A stretch of DNA of 57,165 nt from Myxococcota bacterium (GTDB lineage: Bacteria > Myxococcota_A > UBA796), in the NCBI GenBank assembly GCA_029251165.1, contig JAQXDW010000098.1, positions 1 through 57,165 of the forward strand, written 5' to 3'. Numbering within the stretch: the first letter of the stretch is position 1; every line of letters starts with the position of its first letter. The position numbers and the translations under genes are program-made. Below the pieces are notes generated by a model that saw nothing but the letters and a program-made list of their open reading frames with translations, made no database searches and had not been told where the DNA came from. Below are positions 16,443 to 24,788 of this stretch, piece by piece.

Positions 16443-17192
16443 ATGGGCTTCCCAGACTATTATTCGAAACAAGCAGATAACTACGCGCGGTACCGGCCCA
16501 ATTATCCTGCTGAGCTGTTCTCGTGGCTGGCCGACCAGGCGCCGAGTCGCGAGCTGTGCTGGGATGTCGCGACCGGCAGCGGTCAGGCTGCCAGCGGTCT
16601 CGCGGAGTACTTTTCTCGTGTGGTCGCCACCGACGCCAGCGCACAGCAGGTCCACACGGCGGCCTCAAATCCTCGCATCGAGTACCGCGAAGAGAACGCG
16701 AGACAGAGCAGCCTTTCCGACAACTCTGTCTCGTTGATCACGGTCGCGGCCGCGGCACACTGGCTGCCGCTGGAGGATTTCTACAGAGAGGTCCGCCGGG
16801 TGGCTGTGCCGGGTGCTGTCCTGGCGATGTGGAGCTACGGCATCGCGCCCACTGAACCGCGCGACGTTGCGTCGCTGGTCAACCAGCTGGACACACAGGT
16901 CCTCGCACCCCACTGGCCCCCCGAGATCCAGAAGGTTCGAGACTGCTACACCACGCTGCCGTTTCCTTTTCCGGAGCGATTTCCGCCATGCTTACAGGCC
17001 GCGCTGCCGCTTGAGCCCGACCAATTGCGGGGTCTGATTCGGACGTGGTCTGGCTCGGTGCGCTACTCTACAGCGACGGCGCAGGACCCCACCGCGTCGA
17101 TCGATGCTGCGCTGCAGGCGCTCTGGCCGGCGGGCAAGCGCGAGGTCAGCTGGCGGCTGTTCTTCCGCGTCGGGACGGTCTCGCCGCTCTGA
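16443..17192 (+). CDS. SAM-dependent methyltransferase, class I (Methyltransf_11 type)
   Basis: A 249-residue enzyme with the N-terminal YARYRPNYPAELFSWL segment seen in small-molecule methyltransferases of the trans-aconitate/UbiE-like group. Motif I is WDVATGSGQAASGL (about 40-53), an acidic end of strand 2 follows at VVATDAS, and the motif IV region is ITVAAAAHWL. GAGGAT lies just before the ATG. It follows the eroded tail of the kinase on the same strand, with about 115 bp between. The gene is not obviously linked in function, and the substrate cannot be read from the sequence. It converges on the SGNH protein gene across a strong inverted repeat. Confidence 0.85.
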   Translation: MGFPDYYSKQADNYARYRPNYPAELFSWLADQAPSRELCWDVATGSGQAASGLAEYFSRVVATDASAQQVHTAASNPRIEYREENARQSSLSDNSVSLITVAAAAHWLPLEDFYREVRRVAVPGAVLAMWSYGIAPTEPRDVASLVNQLDTQVLAPHWPPEIQKVRDCYTTLPFPFPERFPPCLQAALPLEPDQLRGLIRTWSGSVRYSTATAQDPTASIDAALQALWPAGKREVSWRLFFRVGTVSPL

Positions 17193-17283
17193 GCCTGGCC
17201 GCAGCACAGCGGGCCACACTTGCTGTTCCTGCACACTGCCGAGACCACAGCGAAGGGACTGCACGCTTCGGGCGCGATGGGTG

Positions 17284-17330
17284 CAGGTGTGCCTGTGTTG
17301 CGTGCTCCTGCAGGCTCACAGGCACACCTG
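17284..17330. terminator. 14-bp perfect inverted repeat between convergent genes
   Basis: The arms 17284-17297 (CAGGTGTGCCTGTG) and 17317-17330 are exact inverted copies separated by 19 nt. The hairpin sits where the methyltransferase (plus) and SGNH gene (minus) converge and overlaps the last codons of the latter. There is no T-run, so a factor-dependent or mRNA-stabilising role is as likely as intrinsic termination. Confidence 0.5.
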
Positions 17331-19484
17331 TGCGCCCATCCACTCCCGGCAGGTGCCGGTCTGACAGGGCGTGCGCTCGTCGCACAGCGCATGGCAGAGG
17401 CCGGCAGCCCCAGCATTGCCTTCTCCAGCGAGACAGGTCGGCGGCCGCAGGCCAGCGCCCTGGGCGCAGCTGACCACGGCTTCGCACTCGCTCCAGGTCG
17501 TCGCACACTCCTCTGCCTGCTCGTCTCCAAACAGATCCGTGATCGTCGTGGTTTGCTCCTTGAGGCAGGTCTTCAGGCGAGACGAGGTTGGCTCAGGGGG
17601 GGGGCTCTTCTCGACCGGTGTGAAGCCCAGCACAGGCTCGTCTCCTTCCCAGGTGAGGCGAAGTTCCTCGGTTCGGTTGCTCCAGAAGAAGGTCGCGATC
17701 AGATCCTGCCCAGGGAGCAGCGGGGTGATCAGATCAGTGTGTTCCACCAGCGACAGGAGCATGGTCTCTGCAGAGCCAGACTGAAGAGAGACCGAGACGG
17801 GCTGCCATTGACGACTGTGCGGGGTGCGGCAGGTGACTCGCTGCCACTCTCGGATGCGCTGGGTGGTGCAGTTGTTGCGGGTGGAGCCGCGCACAATGTT
17901 TTCCTCAAGTCCGGTCCAGTCTATCGCCAGTGGGATGCGAGAGCGGCCCTCGGGGAGCCCGGGTGCAGGCTGCGGAAGCGGAGCGGGAGCGGAGAGGATC
18001 TGGGCGATGGCAGCAGCCAGCGCAGCATGTCCCTTGGGGGTGAGGTGAATGTCGGCGTCGAGGAAGGCGCCGGGCTGTGCGCCCTGAAGCGATGCCGTTG
18101 CGTCGAGCGCTCGCAGCCCCATTCGGTGCGCATCTTGGGTGAGGTCGCTGAGCAGCGTGAGGGTCTCGCTCATGTCCTCCTCCGGCTTCCCGTACTTGGA
18201 CCACTCCTCAGGGTCGACCTGGACATCCATCGGAAGTGCGACAACGGCCAGTCCCGCGCCGGCGGCCTCTGTGAGCGCATGTGCGCGCTCGAGGAAGCCC
18301 TTGAACGGTGAGATCGCAGTGAGGTTGATGGCGACCTGCTCAGAGAGCGTGTCGAGCTGCGCTGTGAGTGACTGCTGCTCCTCAAGCCCTGCCTTGAGCT
18401 GGATGGAGATGGAGTGCTCAGGATGCTCAGAGAGCCACTGCTCGAAGTCGGCCCTCATGTTTCGCTTCAGCCGGGCACCCTGGCGGAGCATCGCTGCGGT
18501 GACCGCTACGTTTCGGGCGGCCTCGAGATTTTTATTCGAGACAATGTCTCCCACCTGTGCCCGGCGCTCCACGGCCTCCAGGGCCAGGCGCTGCTCTGTC
18601 GAGAGGGGATGTGTGTGGCGCATCTTGTCTTGGATGCTTTGGTTGAGGCTGTGCTGATTGCGCTGGGCCTTGGTCAGTCCGTCAAGCAGCGCCTCGATTT
18701 CCTCTTCTGGAGTCCCGCTCACGGCGAGCTGATGGCTGAGCATTGCGTTCATGGCATCTGTGATGCTGCCCTCAGAGGGGAAGCCGCGACCATCATCCGT
18801 CTCATCGGGGGTGTGCAGGAACTGGCGAAGGGCATAGACGACGTGGCTCCGAGAGAAGAGCCAGCGACGACCGGGAAAGTCCGTGATCTGATCGGGTGCG
18901 GTCTCCAGCCGGACCGCCCAGCCGTCCCACACCTGGTGTCGCTCCAGGTTGGTGCGTCCCAGCTCGAACAGGTCGTTGGAGAAGTTCACCACAACCACGA
19001 CCGTCTCGGGGGCTTGGGTCTGGCAGAGCTCGGCGATGACCTTGAGGTACTCCTCGGGCCCGTAGGTCGGAACTCCAGCGTTGATGACCGGCTGTCCGGT
19101 AAGCGCAGCAAGCTGTGCCGGTGTGGTCTCGTCGTCGTCGACCCCGAGGCCAAACACCTGAGAGTCTCCGACCACGACGATTCCACCGGAGCCCTTCGCG
19201 CTGGTCGTGCGCCAGCCATCGTCGCCGATGGTCAGCGTGGAGGTCGGGTTGGCTGCGATCTTGATCCGCTGGCTCTTGCCTGGGATGAGCTTCACAGCCA
19301 GCGCCGCGTCAGCCTGGAGCACGTTGATGTGTGGAAAGGCGCCGTCTGCACGCCAAGAGAACACAGCCTCAGCGAGCACGAGACCGATCGAGAGACCGAG
19401 AATTACACGAAAGATCGGACGGAGTCGTCTCACAAGTCCCCCTGAGCAAGCCGCTGCGACCACAGCATCCTTGATCTGTTCCAC
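17316..19484 (-). CDS. membrane-anchored SGNH/GDSL-hydrolase-like protein
   Basis: A 722-residue protein. It has an N-terminal membrane helix at about 22-42, then an SGNH-type alpha/beta domain with GDSQ around Ser108 (block I), a block II Gly in NAGVPTYGPEEY (136-147), and VVVVNFSNDLFE (165-174) as block III. A long helical insertion (about 230-400) precedes a possible catalytic DADIHLTPKGHAALA (block V Asp/His). The C-terminal third is beta-rich and ends with a Cys-rich segment of about ten Cys. Related proteins are acyl-esterases or acetyltransferases acting on cell-surface polysaccharide (AlgX/DltD-like roles). The enzyme should face the periplasm. It is 85 bp downstream of a sensor kinase on the same strand. 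A nine-C tract (G9 on the plus strand, 17596-17604) lies in its coding sequence. Confidence 0.7.
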   Translation of the reverse strand: MEQIKDAVVAAACSGGLVRRLRPIFRVILGLSIGLVLAEAVFSWRADGAFPHINVLQADAALAVKLIPGKSQRIKIAANPTSTLTIGDDGWRTTSAKGSGGIVVVGDSQVFGLGVDDDETTPAQLAALTGQPVINAGVPTYGPEEYLKVIAELCQTQAPETVVVVVNFSNDLFELGRTNLERHQVWDGWAVRLETAPDQITDFPGRRWLFSRSHVVYALRQFLHTPDETDDGRGFPSEGSITDAMNAMLSHQLAVSGTPEEEIEALLDGLTKAQRNQHSLNQSIQDKMRHTHPLSTEQRLALEAVERRAQVGDIVSNKNLEAARNVAVTAAMLRQGARLKRNMRADFEQWLSEHPEHSISIQLKAGLEEQQSLTAQLDTLSEQVAINLTAISPFKGFLERAHALTEAAGAGLAVVALPMDVQVDPEEWSKYGKPEEDMSETLTLLSDLTQDAHRMGLRALDATASLQGAQPGAFLDADIHLTPKGHAALAAAIAQILSAPAPLPQPAPGLPEGRSRIPLAIDWTGLEENIVRGSTRNNCTTQRIREWQRVTCRTPHSRQWQPVSVSLQSGSAETMLLSLVEHTDLITPLLPGQDLIATFFWSNRTEELRLTWEGDEPVLGFTPVEKSPPPEPTSSRLKTCLKEQTTTITDLFGDEQAEECATTWSECEAVVSCAQGAGLRPPTCLAGEGNAGAAGLCHALCDERTPCQTGTCREWMGAQVCL

Positions 19485-19569
19485 TTCACAAAGAGTCTCT
19501 CAGCAATTTATGCTGAATGGTGCGCTGCGCAGGCTCGGTCTCCAGGCTGCACCATCACCCCCTGCTCTG

Positions 19570-20559
19570 CTACAGCGACTTCAGGGGGATTCCCAGGTGG
19601 AACGCTGTTCCGTCAGGGGTTGAGTCAATCGCGACGGTGATCTGATTGCGCCGGGTCAATTCTTTCACAATGGCCATTCCGATTCCGTGTGGTTCGCCAT
19701 TCACGATGCTCAGTCTTGGCCGAGCCATTGTGTCGAGCACATGTGCGGGAAGGCCTGGGCCATTGTCCCGAGCGGTGAGCCGGTAGTGGTCTTGTTTGGT
19801 GGAGCCTTCAGCTGTGATTGCGGCGTTGTCTTTGCATGCCTGGTATGAATTGAGGCTGAGGTTGTGCAAGACCTGAAGGAGATCATTCTTGTTGGTGTAG
19901 ATGTGCGCGGTCTCCAGCGTGATCTTCAGCTCAATTGAGCCTGGAAGAAGGCTTCGAATACGGTGAAAGAGGTCTGAGATCAAGGCCTCAACATCGTGTC
20001 TCTTCAGGTCGCTCTTTGGCTGAGTTGCACGCAGAATCGTGTTGCACAGCGATGCTCCCTGGGATGCGGACTGCTGCATCGCCTCTAGGGTCTCGGCCTC
20101 GTCAGAATTCTTTGGCTCAATCAGGCTTGCGCCCATTGTGAGTGGAATGAGAATGTTGCGAATATCGTGCACTGCCCCCACCGCCAGGATGGCGGCACCT
20201 TGGGTGGCACGCAGCTCTTTATTGGCTGAGAGGGTCTTCTCGGTCTGTGTTGACAGCCTCTCTTGGACGATCATAAGATCGGTATTTAGCGTTGTAAGAA
20301 GATGCTTCTGGCGAATTAAGAGCTGAATCAGTCCGCCGAGCACCAGCCCAACAATGACGGGCATGACAAACAGTCGTGGTGTTGGCGGTGCGTTGTTTAT
20401 GAAGACAAAGTTGACTCCAGCAAGGAGCACAAGCGAGATGGGTATGAGAATAGCGAAAGCATAGTCAGCTAAGAAAACAAATAACTTTGACTTATCTCTA
20501 TACACTGACTCGACCTCACCCATTGTAGGTTCTGATCCAATCGAGATGGGGCTGAGCAT
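19570..20559 (-). CDS. membrane sensor histidine kinase (no receiver)
   Basis: A 329-residue kinase with two membrane helices (about 32-54 and 63-83) and a coiled coil (88-118). The short histidine box GAVHDIRN carries His131, similar to the AHDFNN type. The HATPase domain has NSYQA (N box), DNGPGLP and GIGMAIVKEL; the G2 box is reduced to PHGIGMA. There is no sizeable periplasmic domain and no receiver in the chain, and no response regulator gene is adjacent, so it is an orphan kinase. Start options are the ATG at 20559 or at 20523. The SGNH gene lies downstream on the same strand and may be cotranscribed. Confidence 0.85.
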   Translation of the reverse strand: MLSPISIGSEPTMGEVESVYRDKSKLFVFLADYAFAILIPISLVLLAGVNFVFINNAPPTPRLFVMPVIVGLVLGGLIQLLIRQKHLLTTLNTDLMIVQERLSTQTEKTLSANKELRATQGAAILAVGAVHDIRNILIPLTMGASLIEPKNSDEAETLEAMQQSASQGASLCNTILRATQPKSDLKRHDVEALISDLFHRIRSLLPGSIELKITLETAHIYTNKNDLLQVLHNLSLNSYQACKDNAAITAEGSTKQDHYRLTARDNGPGLPAHVLDTMARPRLSIVNGEPHGIGMAIVKELTRRNQITVAIDSTPDGTAFHLGIPLKSL

Positions 20560-20846
20560 TAAACACAGTCCTTTTATGTCTCAGATACCATTAGTCGTGT
20601 GACCTCCGACAGCATCGATGAGCAGGGCGTGAGCTTTGCTCGCACGTGCGCTCCCTGTGGCGGCTCAGAGGTGGACGAATTGCCCTAAGCCCACCGACGC
20701 GTCGATCAGCTGAGCGGACTGGTGGCTCTGCTGCGATCTGGCACCGCCACCACGTCTGCGGGGGCAGTGAGCATGGCGATCCTCCGACTCAACAAGGCGG
20801 GCCGTTTCGTGACTGTTCGTGGACGGGGGTAGAGAACACGCGAACA

Positions 20847-20877
20847 GCACCAGATGCCGGCGCTGCCGTTCTGGTGC
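20847..20877. repeat. 8-bp inverted repeat adjoining the large hairpin
   Basis: GCACCAGA (20847-20854) and TCTGGTGC (20870-20877) are perfect inverted copies with a 15-nt loop. The last two bases are shared with the left arm of the 26-bp inverted repeat that follows. Confidence 0.6.
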
Positions 20878-20940
20878 CTCGACTCTCCAGCCAGCGCACG
20901 CCAGCCGTGTCCTCGCGTGCGCTGGCTGGAGAGTCGAGGC
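20876..20940. repeat. 26-bp perfect inverted repeat
   Basis: Left arm 20876-20901 and right arm 20915-20940 match without a mismatch, enclosing a 13-nt loop. A stem this long and GC-rich is far beyond a normal terminator and lies upstream of both flanking genes rather than after one. It has no visible target-site duplication or transposase. Confidence 0.95.
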
Positions 20941-21017
20941 CTTGTGGCAGTCCAGCGGAAGTCCACAGCGAGCCGGTTGAGTCTGGGTTGCAGCGACCGA
21001 GAATCCCTCTACATACT

Positions 21018-21040
21018 CCCTGCACAGAGTCTGTGCGGGG
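21018..21040 (+). promoter_or_regulatory. hairpin covering the ribosome binding site of the lipoprotein gene
   Basis: CCCTGCACAG (21018-21027) can pair with CTGTGCGGGG (21031-21040) with one G-T pair and a 3-nt loop. The ribosome binding site GGGGAG (21037-21042), 6 nt before the ATG at 21049, lies in the 3' arm, so folding would hide it. Confidence 0.55.
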
Positions 21041-21048
21041 AGATTACG

Positions 21049-21627
21049 ATGTGGATCTGGCTTGGCCTTGCTTGTTCATCGACGGAAGTCGCCGCTGGCG
21101 GTGACGACACACTCAGCACCGGCGCCTCGGAGAGCGACGCGGACACCGACGCGGACACCGACGCGGACACCGACGCGGACACCGACGCGGACACCGATCC
21201 CGTGTACCCGCTGCCCGATGCCGGCGACTGGACGGTGACGGGGTATGACCTGAGCGAGGACACCTGCGGGCTGGCAAGCTGGCAGTCAGTGGACGACTTC
21301 GTTCCCTCAAGCTTCGACATTGCTCACACCGGGGCGGACTCCTTCACCATGTCTGCCGATGGCGGTGAGGCGGGCGACTGCGATGTGGACATGGACGGGG
21401 TGTTCTCCTGCGACTCCGATCGCGTGGAAGAAGATGTCGGCTACGGACTGGATGCGACCCTGCTCATCGACACGGCCTTCTCTGGCGTGCTGTCCTCCAG
21501 CACGGAGATGGTCGGTGTGACCGATCTGGAGGTGACCTGTGATGGCTCGAGCTGTGAGCTGCTGAGCTATGCCGGGCTCACTTTTCCTTGCCCGATGGTC
21601 ATCGACATCGACATCCTCGCCGACTGA
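21049..21627 (+). CDS. second lipoprotein with DADT-repeat linker
   Basis: A 192-residue predicted lipoprotein. MWIWLGLAC is a minimal signal with lipobox GLAC, followed by an acidic stretch, five exact DADT units and a C-terminal domain of about 145 residues. That domain has paired Cys (DTCG, GDCDVD, FSCDSD, VTCDGSSCEL, FPCP) and alternating beta-like segments. The ATG at 21049 has GGGGAG 6 nt upstream; the open frame extends further upstream but lacks any signal there. It has the same architecture as the lipoprotein at 224-817, but the terminal domains do not look alike. Several Asp-rich loops (CDVDMDG, CDSD) could bind Ca2+; that is speculation. Confidence 0.82.
   Translation: MWIWLGLACSSTEVAAGGDDTLSTGASESDADTDADTDADTDADTDADTDPVYPLPDAGDWTVTGYDLSEDTCGLASWQSVDDFVPSSFDIAHTGADSFTMSADGGEAGDCDVDMDGVFSCDSDRVEEDVGYGLDATLLIDTAFSGVLSSSTEMVGVTDLEVTCDGSSCELLSYAGLTFPCPMVIDIDILAD
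21136..21195 (+). repeat. 12-bp tandem repeat x5 coding the DADT linker
   Basis: Five identical GACGCGGACACC units in frame encode DADT five times. This is the same peptide unit as at 579-662 but with a different codon for Ala, so the two arrays expanded independently. Confidence 0.95.
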
Positions 21628-22080
21628 CGGCTGGTGTGCTGCACACACCGTGAGCATCCTCGGGGGCGGCGATCGCGGTGAGCGCCTGTCCCTGCTGCGT
21701 GCCTGGGCCTTGCGCACACTGGCTGGTGCTGGTCTCCCCAACATCGTGCAGCGTCTCGCCGGCTGCCGGTTGGTGTCGGTGCTGCCCTGGGTTGGGGTGC
21801 TGAGCGTTGGACACGGGCGTCTGCGGGGCCGCCACACGCGGCGTCCGGTGTGTCCAAGATGGCTGGTGCGTCATCGCTCCGATGGGGCCTTGTCACCACC
21901 CGGCCTACTGTGAGCCGGGGCTGTGTCGGCTCGGTTCGTGGACCGGCGTGGGGCGATTTGCGGACGCGTGTGCGTCATGGGCGCCCTCTGGATCGTCTGA
22001 AGGGGCGCGCCATGGAGCCGAGACTCTCGTGCGTTGTCGATTCGAGCGGATACCCTCCAGGCACTTCGCAGGAGTTTATG
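21628..22080. other. intergenic region, no convincing gene
   Basis: Open frames in this stretch on both strands carry no ribosome binding site or domain signal, and none looks like a protein. The AGGAG at 22070-22074 serves the downstream reductase gene. I see no other defined element. Confidence 0.4.
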
Positions 22081-22704
22081 GTGAAAGTTGCTGTCTTTGG
22101 AAGCACCGGAAAGACCGGACTTCAGATTGTCCAGCAGGCCCTGGAGCGCGGCTACACCGTCGTCGCTGCGGCCCGCAGTCCACAGAAGCTCACCATCCAG
22201 CATGAGGCGCTGGCTGCTGTGGCGTGTGATGTCCTCCAGCCGGACTCACTCGCTGCGGTGATGTTTGGGGTCGATGCGGTCATCGTTGCGATCGGCGGAG
22301 ATGGCATCTCGGACAGCCGGACCCGCTCCGAGGGCACCGCCAACATTCTCCAGGCGATGCGTGCCGCCGAGGTCGATCGGATCCTCGCAGTCAGCACTGC
22401 TGGCGTCGGCGACAGCATCGATCAGCTCGGCATGCTTGCCCGGGTGTTCGTGCGCCTGATCATCCACAAGGCGGTCGCCGATCACACCCGTCAGGAGAAG
22501 TCGATCCGCAGCAGCGGCATGCGCTGGACCATCGGGCGTCCCGGTGGACTGACCGACGGCGCCCGCAGCGGTGGCTGTCAGGCCGACCCAGACGGCACGA
22601 TCAGCATCCGTCAGGTGTCTCGTGCTGATGTCGCCAGCTTCCTGCTCGATGCCCTGGAGGATCCCCAGAGCGAAGGACAGATCTATGCGCTGAGTCAGCG
22701 CTGA
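22081..22704 (+). CDS. NmrA-like NAD(P)-binding reductase/epimerase
   Basis: A 207-residue atypical short-chain dehydrogenase. The N-terminus MKVAVFGSTGKTGLQIVQQAL has the GxTGxxG dinucleotide-binding motif. A later segment, VDRILAVSTAGVGDS, is the strand-plus-Ser region typical of NmrA/biliverdin-reductase-B-like proteins, and the active-site Tyr/Lys pair is not obvious. GTG 22081 has AGGAG at a 6-nt spacing and gives the family N-terminus; an ATG at 22078 is only 3 nt from the site. The open frame extends to 21850 without other support. The likely role is a cytoplasmic NAD(P)H-dependent reductase or redox-sensing protein; the substrate is unknown. Confidence 0.85.
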   Translation: MKVAVFGSTGKTGLQIVQQALERGYTVVAAARSPQKLTIQHEALAAVACDVLQPDSLAAVMFGVDAVIVAIGGDGISDSRTRSEGTANILQAMRAAEVDRILAVSTAGVGDSIDQLGMLARVFVRLIIHKAVADHTRQEKSIRSSGMRWTIGRPGGLTDGARSGGCQADPDGTISIRQVSRADVASFLLDALEDPQSEGQIYALSQR

Positions 22705-22811
22705 GCGGCTGCGCTGCTGGATGCGCCTGGCCGATGTACTCATGGGCGAGGGCGCGGTGGCGGTCTGCTCCGCAGCGGTTGCGGTCACCGGTCAGGCTGC
22801 GGTCGGTGCCC

Positions 22812-23237
22812 TCATCGACCCAGCACGGCAACACCCGCCACGATCAGTCCCACCCCGAGCCACTGCGTCAGACCCAGCGGCTCGCGGAGGGCGAGCACGC
22901 CGAGGAGGGCTGCCACCAGGATGCTGCCGCCGACCACCACCGGCACGCCGCGTGAGGCTGGGACGCCAGCGGAGAACAGCCAGAACGAGAGAATCTCAGC
23001 AGCGCCGACACACAGCCCGGCTGCTGCAGCCAGTCCCACGCCACGGGGAGTGATCTCGGGAGCCTGCCCCCGACAGACCGCTGCCGCCAGGACTGAGCCC
23101 CCCAGCACCGCCGCGACGAGCTGCAGCACCACCGCCCCGAGCACCTGATCGATGTGGGTGGAGGAGAGCTTGAGCAGGACGTGGTAGCCGCCCAGCGCGA
23201 TTGCGATCAGCCCAGCGAGGGGGAGCCAGTGAAGCAT
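22812..23237 (-). CDS. EamA/DMT-type small membrane transporter
   Basis: A 141-residue protein with five predicted membrane helices and the EamA signature near its C-terminus (LREPLGLTQWLGVGLIVAGVAVL). This is a single EamA repeat, so a functional unit would need a dimer, as in SMR-like proteins. The ATG at 23237 has no clear ribosome binding site. It is divergent from the arylsulfotransferase-like lipoprotein that starts at 23364. The substrate is unknown; small metabolites are typical for the superfamily. Confidence 0.8.
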   Translation of the reverse strand: MLHWLPLAGLIAIALGGYHVLLKLSSTHIDQVLGAVVLQLVAAVLGGSVLAAAVCRGQAPEITPRGVGLAAAAGLCVGAAEILSFWLFSAGVPASRGVPVVVGGSILVAALLGVLALREPLGLTQWLGVGLIVAGVAVLGR

Positions 23238-23363
23238 GGGGTGATTGTATGGCCTGAGGGGGCAGCGTGGTTTGTTCTCTTCCAGGTCGGCGTTAGTCTG
23301 CTCATGAGCCGTGCCCCATGGGTAGAATGGTCAAGAGGCTTCAGGCCCATACACGGAGTATCT

Positions 23364-24719
23364 GTGCTGCTTCCAGCAATGCTGTTCTCTTGCCAAGCGC
23401 GCCTCGATGGACTTGAAGCAGGGCCGCTGGAGGCGGTCGTCACTGTCATCGAGGTCACGTGGAGGGCGAAAGACGAGGACGAGACCGCCTGGGTGGAGTA
23501 CTCCACTGCCGGCGGACCTGTCCTGCTTGCCCCCGAGATCGGCGGTGAGGACGGCGAGCACCGCGTCCTGATCATCGGTCATCCAGAAGCCACTGTGGTC
23601 GATCTCCAGCCTGTCGTCGAGCGCGGCGGTCAGCGGGTCGAGGGGGAGATGCTCGCGGTCGAGACCGGCGCGCTGCCGCCAGGCCTGAGCGACTACGAGG
23701 TCTCGGTCAGTGCAGCGGGACAGAGCGAGGCCACCCACTGGATGGGCATGCTGCTGCAGTCGAGCGAGTTCGGCTACGACGGCACGCCGATCATCATCGA
23801 TCGTGCCGGTCGCATTGTCTGGTATCATACCTTGAATGAAGGATCCTCAGCGATTCAGCTGGAGCGGCAGCTCGGCACCAATGATGTCCTGATCAACCTC
23901 CTCAACTTGAAGCCAGAGCAGGGCGAGGAGCCGACCGCTCTGCTCCGAATCGCGATGGACGGCGAGCGCGTCAGCGCGCTCCCTGCCGAGCACTCCCACC
24001 ACGCCTTTGCTCAGCCGGAGCCCGGCGTGGTCGCCTACCTGGCCTATGACGAGCGGACCGTTGACGAGTATGACGCCACCGTCGTCGGCGACCTGCTGAT
24101 TGAGACGGATGCACACGGAGAGGAGACGGTGCTCTTTAGCACCTGGGATGCGCTCGATGTCTCTCCGGAGGAGGTCGCGGACAGCGACGAGGAGCGGCTT
24201 GACTGGACCCACGCCAACGGACTGTTCTACTGGGCCGAGCATGACTCGTACCTGATGTCACTGCACAACCTGAGCCTCGTCCTGGAGATCTCTCGTGCCA
24301 CCGGTGAGGTCATGGCCACCATCGGCGAGGGCGGAGACTTCACCTTCCCCGACGGTCCCGAGGCCATCTTCTACCAGCAGCATCACCCCACCGTGACCGC
24401 AGAGGGCACCCTGATGCTCTTCGACAACCACACGCTGGGAGGGCAGGGGATGTCTCGGGCCGTGGAGTATGTGCTGGACGACGCGCAGAAGACCGCGACA
24501 CTGGTGTGGGAGGATCCCCTGGACAACGACTACACCGTCGGCGGCCTGGGGCAGAGCCATCGCCTGTCCAACGGCAACACGCTGATCAACTGGGGGGTCC
24601 TGGGAGAGCTCTCGGAGGTCACGGCTGAGGGAGAGCTGGTGTGGCAGGTCAACACCCCGCTTGGCGAGACGTTCGGCAGCGGTCTCCTGATCGATGATCT
24701 CTATGCGGGCCTCCGGTAG
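23364..24719 (+). CDS. arylsulfotransferase-like (ASST) lipoprotein
   Basis: The GTG at 23364 (GGAG 5 nt upstream) gives MLLPAMLFSC, a lipoprotein signal with lipobox LFSC and no long hydrophobic core. The 451-residue product has a small N-terminal beta domain (about 15-125) and then a bladed propeller with ASST hallmarks: a hydrolase-like SHHAF, DWTHANGLFYW, YLMSLHNLSLVLEI, FYQQHHPTV and LSNGNTLINW. ASST enzymes are periplasmic and move sulfate from one phenol to another through a sulfo-histidine; candidate His residues are in HSHHAF, THANG and QHHP. Whether it is an active sulfotransferase or only shares the fold (PF14269 contains many uncharacterised members) cannot be told. The open frame begins earlier, at 23154, but overlaps the divergent gene and lacks a signal. 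Confidence 0.82.
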   Translation: MLLPAMLFSCQARLDGLEAGPLEAVVTVIEVTWRAKDEDETAWVEYSTAGGPVLLAPEIGGEDGEHRVLIIGHPEATVVDLQPVVERGGQRVEGEMLAVETGALPPGLSDYEVSVSAAGQSEATHWMGMLLQSSEFGYDGTPIIIDRAGRIVWYHTLNEGSSAIQLERQLGTNDVLINLLNLKPEQGEEPTALLRIAMDGERVSALPAEHSHHAFAQPEPGVVAYLAYDERTVDEYDATVVGDLLIETDAHGEETVLFSTWDALDVSPEEVADSDEERLDWTHANGLFYWAEHDSYLMSLHNLSLVLEISRATGEVMATIGEGGDFTFPDGPEAIFYQQHHPTVTAEGTLMLFDNHTLGGQGMSRAVEYVLDDAQKTATLVWEDPLDNDYTVGGLGQSHRLSNGNTLINWGVLGELSEVTAEGELVWQVNTPLGETFGSGLLIDDLYAGLR

Positions 24720-24788
24720 AGCGGCCAGTCGCTGGGGGCAGCGGCTCCTCGGGCACGTGGTCGATTCGCGCTGGGGCGCGGCACCGCG

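Larger units (their letters stand above)
20560..21048. other. divergent intergenic region with strong RNA-fold potential
   Basis: This 489-bp gap lies between the orphan kinase (minus) and the second DADT lipoprotein (plus). Open frames here look random. It holds three inverted repeats in series: 20847-20877, 20876-20940 and 21018-21040. The last covers the ribosome binding site of the lipoprotein gene. Together they suggest a structured 5' leader or a small RNA. Confidence 0.5.

Noticed and set aside
20876..20940. 26-bp inverted repeat as an insertion-sequence end
   Set aside because: No transposase, no target duplication and both arms are adjacent; kept only as an unexplained hairpin.
20646..21104. 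152-codon plus-strand frame across the 26-bp hairpin
   Set aside because: It reads through perfect palindromic DNA, ends inside the lipoprotein gene in another frame and has no start signal.
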